Of a DNA stretch of 64,000 nucleotides, positions 17,327 through 24,999 are shown piece by piece. Position 1 is the stretch's first letter; the number at the start of each line of letters is the position of its first letter. The notes under the pieces were generated by a model. That model did not search any database. It had not been told where the DNA came from and was given only the letters and a program-made list of their open reading frames with translations. Origin of the DNA: an uncultured Bacilli bacterium (GTDB taxonomy: Bacteria; Bacillota_I; Bacilli_A; RF39; UBA660). The stretch covers positions 1 through 64,000 of the forward strand of contig CALVRC010000001.1 in NCBI GenBank assembly GCA_944358445.1. The letters run 5' to 3'. A program made the position numbers and the translations under genes.

Positions 17327-17800
17327 ATGCGTAAATTCGAAAAAATATCTTTAAAACAGTTTATAAAAGATACAGGATTAACTGAAAAAGAATATAATGA
17401 AATAACCTTGCCACATCGTGCAACCCCACAAAGTGCGGGTTATGATTTCCACATTTTAGAAGATCTAACTTTAAAACCTGGAGAAATAAAAAAAGTCCCA
17501 ACAGCTATTAAAGCAAGTATGAATTCTGATGAAGTATTAATGATTTATATAAGAAGCAGCTTAGGCTTTAAGTATAATATGCGAATGTGCAATCAAACTG
17601 GAATTATCGATAGTGATTACTATAACAATGAAGATAATGAGGGACATATCTTTATTGCTATTCAAAATGAGGGACAAGAAACAGTTAATTTAAAAGCAAA
17701 TGAAAGATTTGCTCAAGGTATATTCATAAAATATTTAACCACTGATGACGAAGAAGAAATAACATCTACTCGTACAGGTGGCATAGGAAGTACAAATTAA
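17327..17800 (+). CDS. dut: deoxyuridine 5'-triphosphate nucleotidohydrolase (trimeric dUTPase)
   Basis: Hydrolyses dUTP to dUMP, keeping uracil out of DNA and feeding dTMP synthesis. The five motifs are present: AGYDF (about 37-41), RSSLGFK, TGIIDSDYYN with the catalytic Asp, an NEGQETV segment, and the C-terminal RTGGIGSTN that closes the active site. 157 residues, longer at the N-terminus than the E. coli enzyme and like YncF/YosS of Bacillus. AAAGGAGG precedes the ATG. It is the first gene after a methionine T-box, an unusual partner for metS, 14 bases downstream. Confidence 0.94.
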   Translation: MRKFEKISLKQFIKDTGLTEKEYNEITLPHRATPQSAGYDFHILEDLTLKPGEIKKVPTAIKASMNSDEVLMIYIRSSLGFKYNMRMCNQTGIIDSDYYNNEDNEGHIFIAIQNEGQETVNLKANERFAQGIFIKYLTTDDEEEITSTRTGGIGSTN

Positions 17801-17814
17801 AGGAGGAATAAAAT

Positions 17815-19374
17815 ATGAAACAAAAATTTTATATAACAACATCTATTTTTTATGCATCATCAAAACCACATATTGGAAACACATATGAAGGAATTTTAAC
17901 AGATGCCATTGCAAGATATAAAAGATTAATGGGTTATGATGTAGTATTCACAACTGGTACTGATGAGCACGGTGAAAAAGTTCAAAACAAAGCGAAAGAA
18001 GCTGGTAAAAGTCCTCAAGAATATGTTGATGAAGTATCACTAGAAGTAAGAAGAATTGATGACATCATGAATATTAGTTATGACAAATTTGTCAGAACAA
18101 CTAACCCACATCATAAAGAAATAGTGGCTAAAATATTTAAAAAACTATATGACCAAGGCGATATCTATAAAGGAAAATATGAGGGATTATATTGTACGCC
18201 TTGTGAATCATTCTTCACTGAAAAAGAATTAATTGATAGTAAATGTCCAGATTGTGGAAGAGAAGTTCATAAAACAAGTGAAGAAGCTTATTTCTTAAAA
18301 CTAAGTAAATATAATAAATGGTTAGAAGAATACATTGAAACACATCCTGATTTCATTAGACCAGAAAGTAGAAAAAATGAAATAGTAAATAATTTTATAA
18401 AACCAGGTGTTCAAGACTTATGTATCTCAAGAACTTCATTTGATTGGGGTATTAAAGTTCCATTTGATGATAAACATGTCATCTATGTTTGGCTAGATGC
18501 CTTAGTAAACTATATTACATTTATTGGCTATGACCCAGATAGACCTGCCGAAGAATTTGAAAAATATTGGCCTGCCGATGTTCACATCATTGGTAAAGAT
18601 ATATTAAGATTCCACACAATATACTGGCCAGTAATATTAAAAGCTTTAGATTTACCAATGCCAAAATGTATTTTTGGCCATCCTTGGATTTTATCATCAG
18701 ATAGTGATAAGATGAGTAAATCTAAAGGTAATGTTTTATATGCTGATGATTTAGCTAATTTATTTGGAACCGATGCTATAAGATATTATTGTCTTCACGA
18801 AATTCCATATGGTTATGATGGAAACATTGGATATGAATTAATTATCGATAGAGTTAATTCTGACCTTGCCAATACTTTAGGTAACCTAGTAAATAGAACC
18901 ATTAGTATGTCACATAAATACTTTGATGGTGTAGTCTATAAACCGACAGCCTTTGAAGAAATTGACAAAGATTTAATAGAAAGTGTTAAAACGTTGGGAG
19001 ATAGAATTGAAAATAAAATGAATGATTTAAAAGTAGCTGAAGCTATTGAAGAAATAATTGAATTATGCCGTAGAAGTAATAAATATATCGATGAAACAAC
19101 TCCATGGATTTTAGCTAAAGATGAAACTAAAAAAGAAAGATTACAAACTGTTTTATATAACTTACTTGAAAGTATTAGAATAGCATCCGTTTACTTACAA
19201 GCTTTCTTACCAGAAACAGCTGATAAAATATTCAAACAATTAAATACTCAAAACCGTTCAGTAGAATCTACTAAAACATTTGAAGGAATGGATCCAGGTA
19301 TTATCTTAAAAAAACCAGAAATATTATTTGCTAGAATAGATAAAGATGATTTTGCTAAAAAATTACAAAACTAA
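17815..19374 (+). CDS. metS: methionyl-tRNA synthetase
   Basis: Class I synthetase charging tRNA-Met. The HIGH motif is HIGN (residues 19-22), the KMSKS motif is at about 300-304, and a knuckle with C127, C130, C144 and C147 binds zinc. At 519 residues it stops after the anticodon-binding helical domain and lacks the C-terminal EMAP/Trbp111-like tRNA-binding domain found in many Bacillota. Expression is under the T-box upstream. AAAGGAGG precedes ATG 17815. Confidence 0.97.
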   Translation: MKQKFYITTSIFYASSKPHIGNTYEGILTDAIARYKRLMGYDVVFTTGTDEHGEKVQNKAKEAGKSPQEYVDEVSLEVRRIDDIMNISYDKFVRTTNPHHKEIVAKIFKKLYDQGDIYKGKYEGLYCTPCESFFTEKELIDSKCPDCGREVHKTSEEAYFLKLSKYNKWLEEYIETHPDFIRPESRKNEIVNNFIKPGVQDLCISRTSFDWGIKVPFDDKHVIYVWLDALVNYITFIGYDPDRPAEEFEKYWPADVHIIGKDILRFHTIYWPVILKALDLPMPKCIFGHPWILSSDSDKMSKSKGNVLYADDLANLFGTDAIRYYCLHEIPYGYDGNIGYELIIDRVNSDLANTLGNLVNRTISMSHKYFDGVVYKPTAFEEIDKDLIESVKTLGDRIENKMNDLKVAEAIEEIIELCRRSNKYIDETTPWILAKDETKKERLQTVLYNLLESIRIASVYLQAFLPETADKIFKQLNTQNRSVESTKTFEGMDPGIILKKPEILFARIDKDDFAKKLQN

Positions 19375-19482
19375 CGTAAATTGTTGTAAATTGTCGTTAA
19401 AAAACTTTTATAAAAACTTGCTTATTAAATAAACCATGTGTTATCCTTAAAGAGGACGAATAAATATTAGAGAGGGATAAAC

Positions 19483-19653
19483 ATGACCAAACATATTAGT
19501 GGAATTGGTGTGATGTTTGCTTTAATAATAATTTACTTGAGTATAAATATTATAAATAAATTTAACTATCTAGATTTAGCCTATCTATTATTTATGATTA
19601 CTTGCTTCATTAGATTTATCTATATCAAGAAAATTGAACACAAGGAGAACTAA
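19483..19653 (+). CDS. small two-helix membrane protein
   Basis: Fifty-six codons from ATG 19483, preceded by AGAGAGGG. The protein has two hydrophobic helices (ISGIGVMFALIIIYLSINII and LAYLLFMITCFIRFIYI) and a short charged tail, KKIEHKEN. A terminator hairpin follows directly. It sits alone in the gap between metS and the DnaJ-domain gene. No family recognised. Evidence for expression is the ribosome binding site and the terminator. Confidence 0.55.
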   Translation: MTKHISGIGVMFALIIIYLSINIINKFNYLDLAYLLFMITCFIRFIYIKKIEHKEN

Positions 19654-19672
19654 TTAAGTTCTTCTTTTTGTT
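19646..19672 (+). terminator. terminator after the small membrane gene
   Basis: GAACT / AGTTC around AATTA, followed by TTCTTTTTGTTTG. Confidence 0.6.
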
Positions 19673-19728
19673 TGACAATTTTAAATTTAATGTTATAATA
19701 AATTCCACTTTAAAAAGGAGAAAAATTT

Positions 19729-20838
19729 ATGGATTTGCAAAATATTAATTATTATGAAATATTAGGTATTTCTGTAGATGCAACCGTAGAAGAAATAAGA
19801 AAGGCATATTTAGAATTAGTAAGAAGATATCACCCAGATGTTTATAAAGGTGAAGATGCTGAAGAAAAAATAAAAGCCATTAATATAGCCTATGATACAC
19901 TTTTTGATTCAAAAAAACGAAGCATGTATGATAAAGTGAATAACGTAACTCAAAATAAATCCACAAATAGTGAAAATGATGGTTTTGATTTTTACAATGA
20001 TGATTATTATAATGTATTTTTTGAAAAGTTTGAATTAGAAAGCGAAGGACATGACTTATATAACGAACTTAATAAAATTATTGATAGTATTGATGATGGA
20101 AATATTAGCGCACCATCTTTATTAGATACGTGGCAAGAAAAAGTAAATCAATTTTCCGATAAATATTTAAAAAGTAACATAAAATCAACCTTTATAGACG
20201 ATTTATTAAATTATATGAACAAAAAAGCCAAACAATATCAAAAAATAGATTTTCACGTTTTAAATGGTATTGTCACAACAGGTAAATATGTTTTAAATAG
20301 AATAAACAGGATAAAAGGCATAATTATTAAATATCCTCAAAATAAAAAAATAATAATGCTTTGTGAACACCTTAAGGAGTTAGCCGATAATTATATTAAT
20401 GAAGTTGATTTTGCCTCCCAGTCCGATTTTGACTATAATCAGCTATCTTTTGTATTTCACAGCAAACTTGAAATGGAACTTATTAAATCAGAATGTTCAA
20501 ATTTAATTTTAACCGATTATTTAAATATTTTAGATAAAAAAGAAGAACTTCAAAAACAATATAACACCGAATTAATAAATCCAATTACTGAAATTACTTG
20601 TATAACTCTTTCTATATTTGTTGCGACATTTGGTGCATATTATCATTATTCAAAAAATCAAAAAGAGTTTCTTCCAATATATTTATTAATTATGGGACTA
20701 ATGCATTGGTTTGGTTATAAAGATGTTATAGAAGTATTATTTAATAAAATAAAATATCATAAAGAAGTGAAAGAAAATAAAATAAAAATAAAAAAATTAG
20801 ATGGATTTATTGATGCATATCATAATCGGATAAAATAA
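19729..20838 (+). CDS. DnaJ-domain membrane protein
   Basis: Residues 5-65 are a J-domain with the essential H35-P36-D37 in RRYHPDVYKG, so it should stimulate a DnaK-type Hsp70. The long middle part (about 80-280) is charged and helical with no recognised domain. Two hydrophobic helices follow at about 287-305 and 311-330, then a basic C-terminus. There is no Gly/Phe region or zinc domain, so it is not DnaJ itself. I infer a membrane-tethered co-chaperone; its client is unknown. AAAAGGAG precedes ATG 19729. Confidence 0.82.
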   Translation: MDLQNINYYEILGISVDATVEEIRKAYLELVRRYHPDVYKGEDAEEKIKAINIAYDTLFDSKKRSMYDKVNNVTQNKSTNSENDGFDFYNDDYYNVFFEKFELESEGHDLYNELNKIIDSIDDGNISAPSLLDTWQEKVNQFSDKYLKSNIKSTFIDDLLNYMNKKAKQYQKIDFHVLNGIVTTGKYVLNRINRIKGIIIKYPQNKKIIMLCEHLKELADNYINEVDFASQSDFDYNQLSFVFHSKLEMELIKSECSNLILTDYLNILDKKEELQKQYNTELINPITEITCITLSIFVATFGAYYHYSKNQKEFLPIYLLIMGLMHWFGYKDVIEVLFNKIKYHKEVKENKIKIKKLDGFIDAYHNRIK

Positions 20839-20841
20839 ACT

Positions 20842-20870
20842 AAAAAAGGTTTTTAATAAGCCTTTTTTTA
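20842..20870 (+). terminator. terminator after the DnaJ-domain gene
   Basis: AAAAAAGG (20842-20849) pairs with CCTTTTTT (20861-20868), with further T residues. Confidence 0.75.
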
Positions 20871-20903
20871 TTAAAAATGTTATAATGAAAAAGGTGATGA
20901 AAT

Positions 20904-21662
20904 ATGATGATTGATACACACTGTCATATAAGTAAAGAAGATTATGAAAACCCAGAAGAAATCATAAAACACATGGAAAATAATATAATGATAGTAAGTA
21001 CTGCTAGTCCACAAGATATTGAAGAAGTAATTAATCTCTGTGAAACTCATAATAATATCTATGGTACTATCGGTATTCATCCAGAATTTGCCAATACCTA
21101 TACTGATGAAGATTTAAAAAAAGTTGAAAAATATTTAACTCATTCTAAAATAGTCGGTGTTGGTGAAATAGGATTAGACTATCACTATACTAAAGAAAAT
21201 AAAGAAAAACAAAAAGAACTATTCATAAAACAAATTAATCTCGCAAACAAATATCATAAAACTATAGTCATACACAGTAGAGATGCAATAGAAGATACAT
21301 ATAATATAGTAAAGCAGTACAAACATAAAGATACAAAATGCAACATGCACTGCTTTAGTGGTAGTCTAGAAATGGCCGAAAGATTTGTTAAGTTAGGTGT
21401 AACTCTTGGCATAGGAGGTGTTTTAACTTTTAAAAACGAAAAGAAGTTAAAAGAGATTGTTACTAACCTAGATATTCATAATTTTGTCTTAGAAACCGAT
21501 AGTCCATATCTAACACCTGAACCTTTTAGAGGTCATAAAAACGAACCAGTAAACGTTAAATATGTCGCTGCCAAAATATCCCAATTAACGGGTATAGAAT
21601 ACGCAAAAACCCTTGAAATTACAACGCAAACAGCTTGTCACCAATTTGACTTAAAGATATAA
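20904..21662 (+). CDS. tatD: TatD-family metal-dependent deoxyribonuclease
   Basis: TIM-barrel hydrolase. Metal ligands are visible: H6-C-H8 near the N-terminus, E in GVGEIGLDYHY (about 90-100), H in VIHSRDA, H in MHCFSG and D in ETDSPYLTPEP. 252 residues, a normal length. AAGGTGATG precedes ATG 20904; a second ATG follows directly. Equivalent to yabD, lying after metS as in Bacillus subtilis with one gene in between. TatD enzymes are 3'-5' DNases with roles in repair. Confidence 0.93.
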   Translation: MMIDTHCHISKEDYENPEEIIKHMENNIMIVSTASPQDIEEVINLCETHNNIYGTIGIHPEFANTYTDEDLKKVEKYLTHSKIVGVGEIGLDYHYTKENKEKQKELFIKQINLANKYHKTIVIHSRDAIEDTYNIVKQYKHKDTKCNMHCFSGSLEMAERFVKLGVTLGIGGVLTFKNEKKLKEIVTNLDIHNFVLETDSPYLTPEPFRGHKNEPVNVKYVAAKISQLTGIEYAKTLEITTQTACHQFDLKI

Positions 21663-21709
21663 ATATGGTATACTTTAAATGGTTTCAATTTTGAAATATG
21701 AGGTGAAAT

Positions 21710-22414
21710 ATGAAAAAATATCACCTGCGATATTTAGGAATACCTTTACTAATAAGTATCCTAACTATTACAGGGTTAATGACATCTGGTAACCTAATTT
21801 CAGAAACGAAATTTGAAGTAAAAAATTTAAACCAGACTAAAAATTCTGTGGCTTTAACAAAAGTCCTAGAATATGATACAGTCGAAACTTATAACAGTAA
21901 AATTCCTACTGGTGTCACTATTACAAAAGAGAAGGGGCATAATGGACTAGCATACATCGATGAAAATAACAATGAAATAATCATCGAAAGTCCAAAAAAT
22001 GCAAAAATCGAAATTGGAACTGGAGACGAAGCCAATTATGTAGGGAAAATGACAGGTTATGGTGCCGACTGCAAAGGGTGTTCTGGAGCTGGAACTCTAG
22101 CTTGTAAAACCAAAGATGGAAGTTATTATAGTCTAACTAGAGATGGTATGACTTATAACGATGATGAATATGGTGAAGTTAGAATCATAGCAGCTGCTTT
22201 AGATAAATTTCCTTGTGGAACAATTATTAAAGTAGAAAATCCAAATTTAGGCACCTTTAATGCTATTGTATTAGATACTGGTGGAGCGATGAAAACTGCC
22301 TGGGAAAATGGTATAGTTCATATGGATTTAGCTTATGTAACTGAATCAGATCCAGCAATTCATTTATCTACAAGTTCTAACGTAAAATATAGCGTTCAAA
22401 GATGGGGATTCTAA
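21710..22414 (+). CDS. 3D-domain cell-wall protein (YabE-like)
   Basis: One N-terminal membrane helix (about 8-27), then an extracytoplasmic part ending in a 3D (Asp-Asp-Asp) domain: TGYGADCKGCSG starts the double-psi barrel and GTIIKVENP...VLDTGG...MDLAY carries the conserved Asp residues. The domain is shared with MltA-type lytic transglycosylases and the resuscitation factors YabE/YocH. The G5 and DUF348 repeats of YabE are missing; 234 residues. It follows tatD as yabE does. Likely peptidoglycan cleavage. Confidence 0.85.
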   Translation: MKKYHLRYLGIPLLISILTITGLMTSGNLISETKFEVKNLNQTKNSVALTKVLEYDTVETYNSKIPTGVTITKEKGHNGLAYIDENNNEIIIESPKNAKIEIGTGDEANYVGKMTGYGADCKGCSGAGTLACKTKDGSYYSLTRDGMTYNDDEYGEVRIIAAALDKFPCGTIIKVENPNLGTFNAIVLDTGGAMKTAWENGIVHMDLAYVTESDPAIHLSTSSNVKYSVQRWGF

Positions 22415-22427
22415 TCCTCATTTTTTT
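22403..22427 (+). terminator. terminator after the 3D-domain gene
   Basis: TGGGGATT (22403-22410) pairs with AATCCTCA (22413-22420), followed by seven T. The stop codon lies in the loop. Confidence 0.72.
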
Positions 22428-22517
22428 CTTAATATTTTCTTAAGCATTCTTAATAAATATTTAAAAGAGTTTATAATTTAACTATTCCATATTAATATTG
22501 CCTTAGAGGTGATATTT

Positions 22518-23162
22518 ATGAAAAAATTACTAACACTCATAATTGGAATTTTACTAATAGTCTGGGTATATTACTTACAAAAACCATATATTAATTCAAA
22601 AGTAGATCCAATTAGCGAAATCAATACTTTAATTTTAGTTAATAGTGAAAATGCTTTTCCAGATAATATAAATTTAAATCTTGTAACCTTTCAAAATAAA
22701 AAGGTAGCTGATATAATATACAATGATTTAGTAAATATGTATAATAATGCCTTAAATGATAACATAACTTTAAAAATAAATAATGCATATCGTTCTAAGG
22801 ATGAACAAACTCAAATATTTGAAAATAAAATGAATGACTACGAAAATGAGGGATACACTAAAGAAAAAGCTTATGAACAAACAAAATTAACTGTACAAGT
22901 TCCAGGCTACTCCGAACATGAAACCGGATTAGCTATTGACTTTAGTGATGAAGGTCATTATGATGAAAATGAAAAGATGTGGGAGTGGCTAAAAAATAAT
23001 GCCTATAAATATGGATTTATATTAAGATACCCAGAAGATAAATATGAAATAACCAAAATAGATTATGAGCCTTGGCACTACCGCTATGTCGGAAAAAAAG
23101 CCGCCAAAGAAATAACTAATAAAAACCTAACCTTAGAAGAATATTTAGGAGGAAATGTATGA
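22518..23162 (+). CDS. vanY: membrane-anchored D,D-carboxypeptidase, VanY/DacB-type (peptidase M15)
   Basis: Zinc peptidase that trims the terminal D-Ala of peptidoglycan stems. The M15B motifs are S132-E-H134...D141 in GYSEHETGLAIDF, and E184-P-W-H187, giving the zinc ligands His-Asp-His and catalytic Glu. One N-terminal membrane helix (3-20). 214 residues. ATG 22518 follows AGAGGTGAT; a GTG at 22509 lies within it. It overlaps the response regulator by four bases (ATGA), so all three genes form one operon. The name means family, not proven glycopeptide resistance. Confidence 0.88.
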   Translation: MKKLLTLIIGILLIVWVYYLQKPYINSKVDPISEINTLILVNSENAFPDNINLNLVTFQNKKVADIIYNDLVNMYNNALNDNITLKINNAYRSKDEQTQIFENKMNDYENEGYTKEKAYEQTKLTVQVPGYSEHETGLAIDFSDEGHYDENEKMWEWLKNNAYKYGFILRYPEDKYEITKIDYEPWHYRYVGKKAAKEITNKNLTLEEYLGGNV

Positions 23163-23836
23163 ATGTACTAGTTGTTGATGATGAAATAGAAATTGCTGAT
23201 TTAATCGAACTATATTTAAAAAATGAAGGTTATAATGTCTACAAAACATACAGTAGTGAAAAAGCCTTAAAAATTATTGAACAAAGAAAAATAGACTTAG
23301 CTATTTTAGATATTATGATGCCTGGTATTGATGGTTTTACCTTATGCCAAACCATAAGAAAAAAACATAACTTTCCTATAATTATGGTTACTGCCAAAAT
23401 TACCGATGCTGATAAAATTAAAGGTTTAAATATAGGCGCTGATGATTATATAACCAAACCTTTTATGCCCCTAGAACTTCTCGCAAGAGTAAAAGCCCAA
23501 CTAAGAAGATATACTAGTTACAATCAAAATCAAAATAAAATAATTGCTATCAAAGATTTAACTTTAGATAAAGATAAACATGAATGTTTAAAAAATGGTC
23601 AAAAAATCCCATTAACCCCAACCGAATTTGCAATCCTTTATCTTTTGGCTGAAAACGAAAATAAAGTAATAACCACTGAAAAACTATTTGAAAAAGTATG
23701 GAAAGAACCTTACTATCCATCTTCAAGTGCCACCATCATGGTCCACATCCGCCACTTAAGAGAAAAATTAGGAGAAAATGATAAAATAAAATATATAAAT
23801 ACAATATGGGGAGTAGGTTATCAAATTGAAAAATAA
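23159..23836 (+). CDS. vanR: VanR-like OmpR-family response regulator
   Basis: Receiver domain with D7-D8 and phospho-acceptor D51 (LAILDIMMPG) and the conserved Lys in YITKPF; the C-terminal winged helix (about 130-225) has LTPTEFAILYLL and MVHIRHLREKLG...IKYINTIWGVGYQIEK. Residue patterns follow VanR closely along the full length. It overlaps both its neighbours, so the carboxypeptidase, regulator and kinase are co-translated. Confidence 0.9.
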   Translation: MNVLVVDDEIEIADLIELYLKNEGYNVYKTYSSEKALKIIEQRKIDLAILDIMMPGIDGFTLCQTIRKKHNFPIIMVTAKITDADKIKGLNIGADDYITKPFMPLELLARVKAQLRRYTSYNQNQNKIIAIKDLTLDKDKHECLKNGQKIPLTPTEFAILYLLAENENKVITTEKLFEKVWKEPYYPSSSATIMVHIRHLREKLGENDKIKYINTIWGVGYQIEK

Positions 23837-24905
23837 ATATGGTAAAAAATTAACTTTTAAATTTTTAAAAAGGCTATTCAAAGTAACCATTTTATATACA
23901 ATTTGTTTTATCATTTTTTATATGGTTGGCTACTGGTTATGTTCTAATATAACATGGTATCCAGATGATCCATTATATGTTTTACTAACTGGAATATTTT
24001 ATCAAGGATTTTTCTTACTAATTATATGGTTTATAGGATTTATTATAATTTTCACAATAACATTAATGAAATCATTATCTTATATTGATGCTTTAGTATC
24101 TGAAAGTAGAAAGCTAATTACCAAAACCGATGAAAAAATAAAACTTCCAGATGAATTAAAAGAAGCTGAAGAAACCATGAATCAAATAAAAAAAGAAGCT
24201 TTATTTAATGAACGTTTAGCTAAAGAAAATGAACAAAAGAAAAACGATTTAATTGTTTATCTCGCTCATGATCTTAAAACTCCCCTAACCTCTATCATCG
24301 GATACCTATCCCTTTTAGATGAAGAAAAAAACTTAAGTACTAAACAAAAAAACAAATTCATCAAAATAGCTTTGGATAAATCAAATAAATTAGAAGAACT
24401 TATTAACGAATTGTTTGAAATAACTAAATATAACTCTGAAACTTTAACTATAAAAAAAGAAAAACTAAATTTAATTTTACTAATAAATCAAGTAATTGAT
24501 GAATTTTACCCTATTTTAAAAGAACAAAATAAAGAAATTAATTTTTCCACCCAAAAAGATATTTTTATAGAAGCAGATTCTATTAAAATGGCTAGAGTTT
24601 TTAATAATCTAATTAAAAATGCCATAAACTATAGCTATGAAAATAGTCCAATTAATATCGATATCAAAGAAGATAAAGACTTAATCATAACTATATCTAA
24701 TAAAAGTAAAACCCTAACCCCAAATGAGTTAGATAAACTATTCGATAAATTCTATCGCGTAGATTATTCCAGAAACACCAAACTCGGTGGTTCAGGTTTA
24801 GGACTAGCCATTGCCCAGGAAATAATCAAATTACACGGTGGTGAAATAACCGTTAAAAGTGAAAATGAAGAAACTTCTTTTACTATAACCTTACCTAAAA
24901 ACTAG
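23826..24905 (+). CDS. vanS: VanS-like sensor histidine kinase
   Basis: Two membrane helices (about 20-40 and 55-80) bracket a very short outer loop (NITWYPDDPLYV), then a HAMP-like linker, the dimerisation domain with the phosphorylated His in YLAHDLKTPLTSIIGYLSLL (about 146-165), and the ATPase domain with N box NLIKNAINYS, G1 LDKLFDKFYRVD and G2 GGSGLGLAI. The His-box block is VanS-like. The start is TTG 23826, 11 bases inside vanR, after GGAGTAGG. The ligand is unknown; the small outer loop limits direct sensing. Confidence 0.9.
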   Translation: MKNKYGKKLTFKFLKRLFKVTILYTICFIIFYMVGYWLCSNITWYPDDPLYVLLTGIFYQGFFLLIIWFIGFIIIFTITLMKSLSYIDALVSESRKLITKTDEKIKLPDELKEAEETMNQIKKEALFNERLAKENEQKKNDLIVYLAHDLKTPLTSIIGYLSLLDEEKNLSTKQKNKFIKIALDKSNKLEELINELFEITKYNSETLTIKKEKLNLILLINQVIDEFYPILKEQNKEINFSTQKDIFIEADSIKMARVFNNLIKNAINYSYENSPINIDIKEDKDLIITISNKSKTLTPNELDKLFDKFYRVDYSRNTKLGGSGLGLAIAQEIIKLHGGEITVKSENEETSFTITLPKN

Positions 24906-24924
24906 CTAACCCTAGTTTTTTTTA
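24897..24924 (+). terminator. terminator of the vanYRS-like operon
   Basis: AAAAACTAG / CTAGTTTTT around CTAACC, followed by further T residues. Confidence 0.78.
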
Positions 24925-24999
24925 GTATAATGTTAATACATACTAAATAAAGACACATAATAATTGTATATTAAAATAGAAAAAGGAGTGTTGAAATAA

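Noticed and set aside
22518-24905. Vancomycin resistance operon
   Set aside because: Only carboxypeptidase, regulator and kinase relatives are present. No D-Ala-D-Lac/Ser ligase, vanH or vanX gene lies near, so resistance is not supported.
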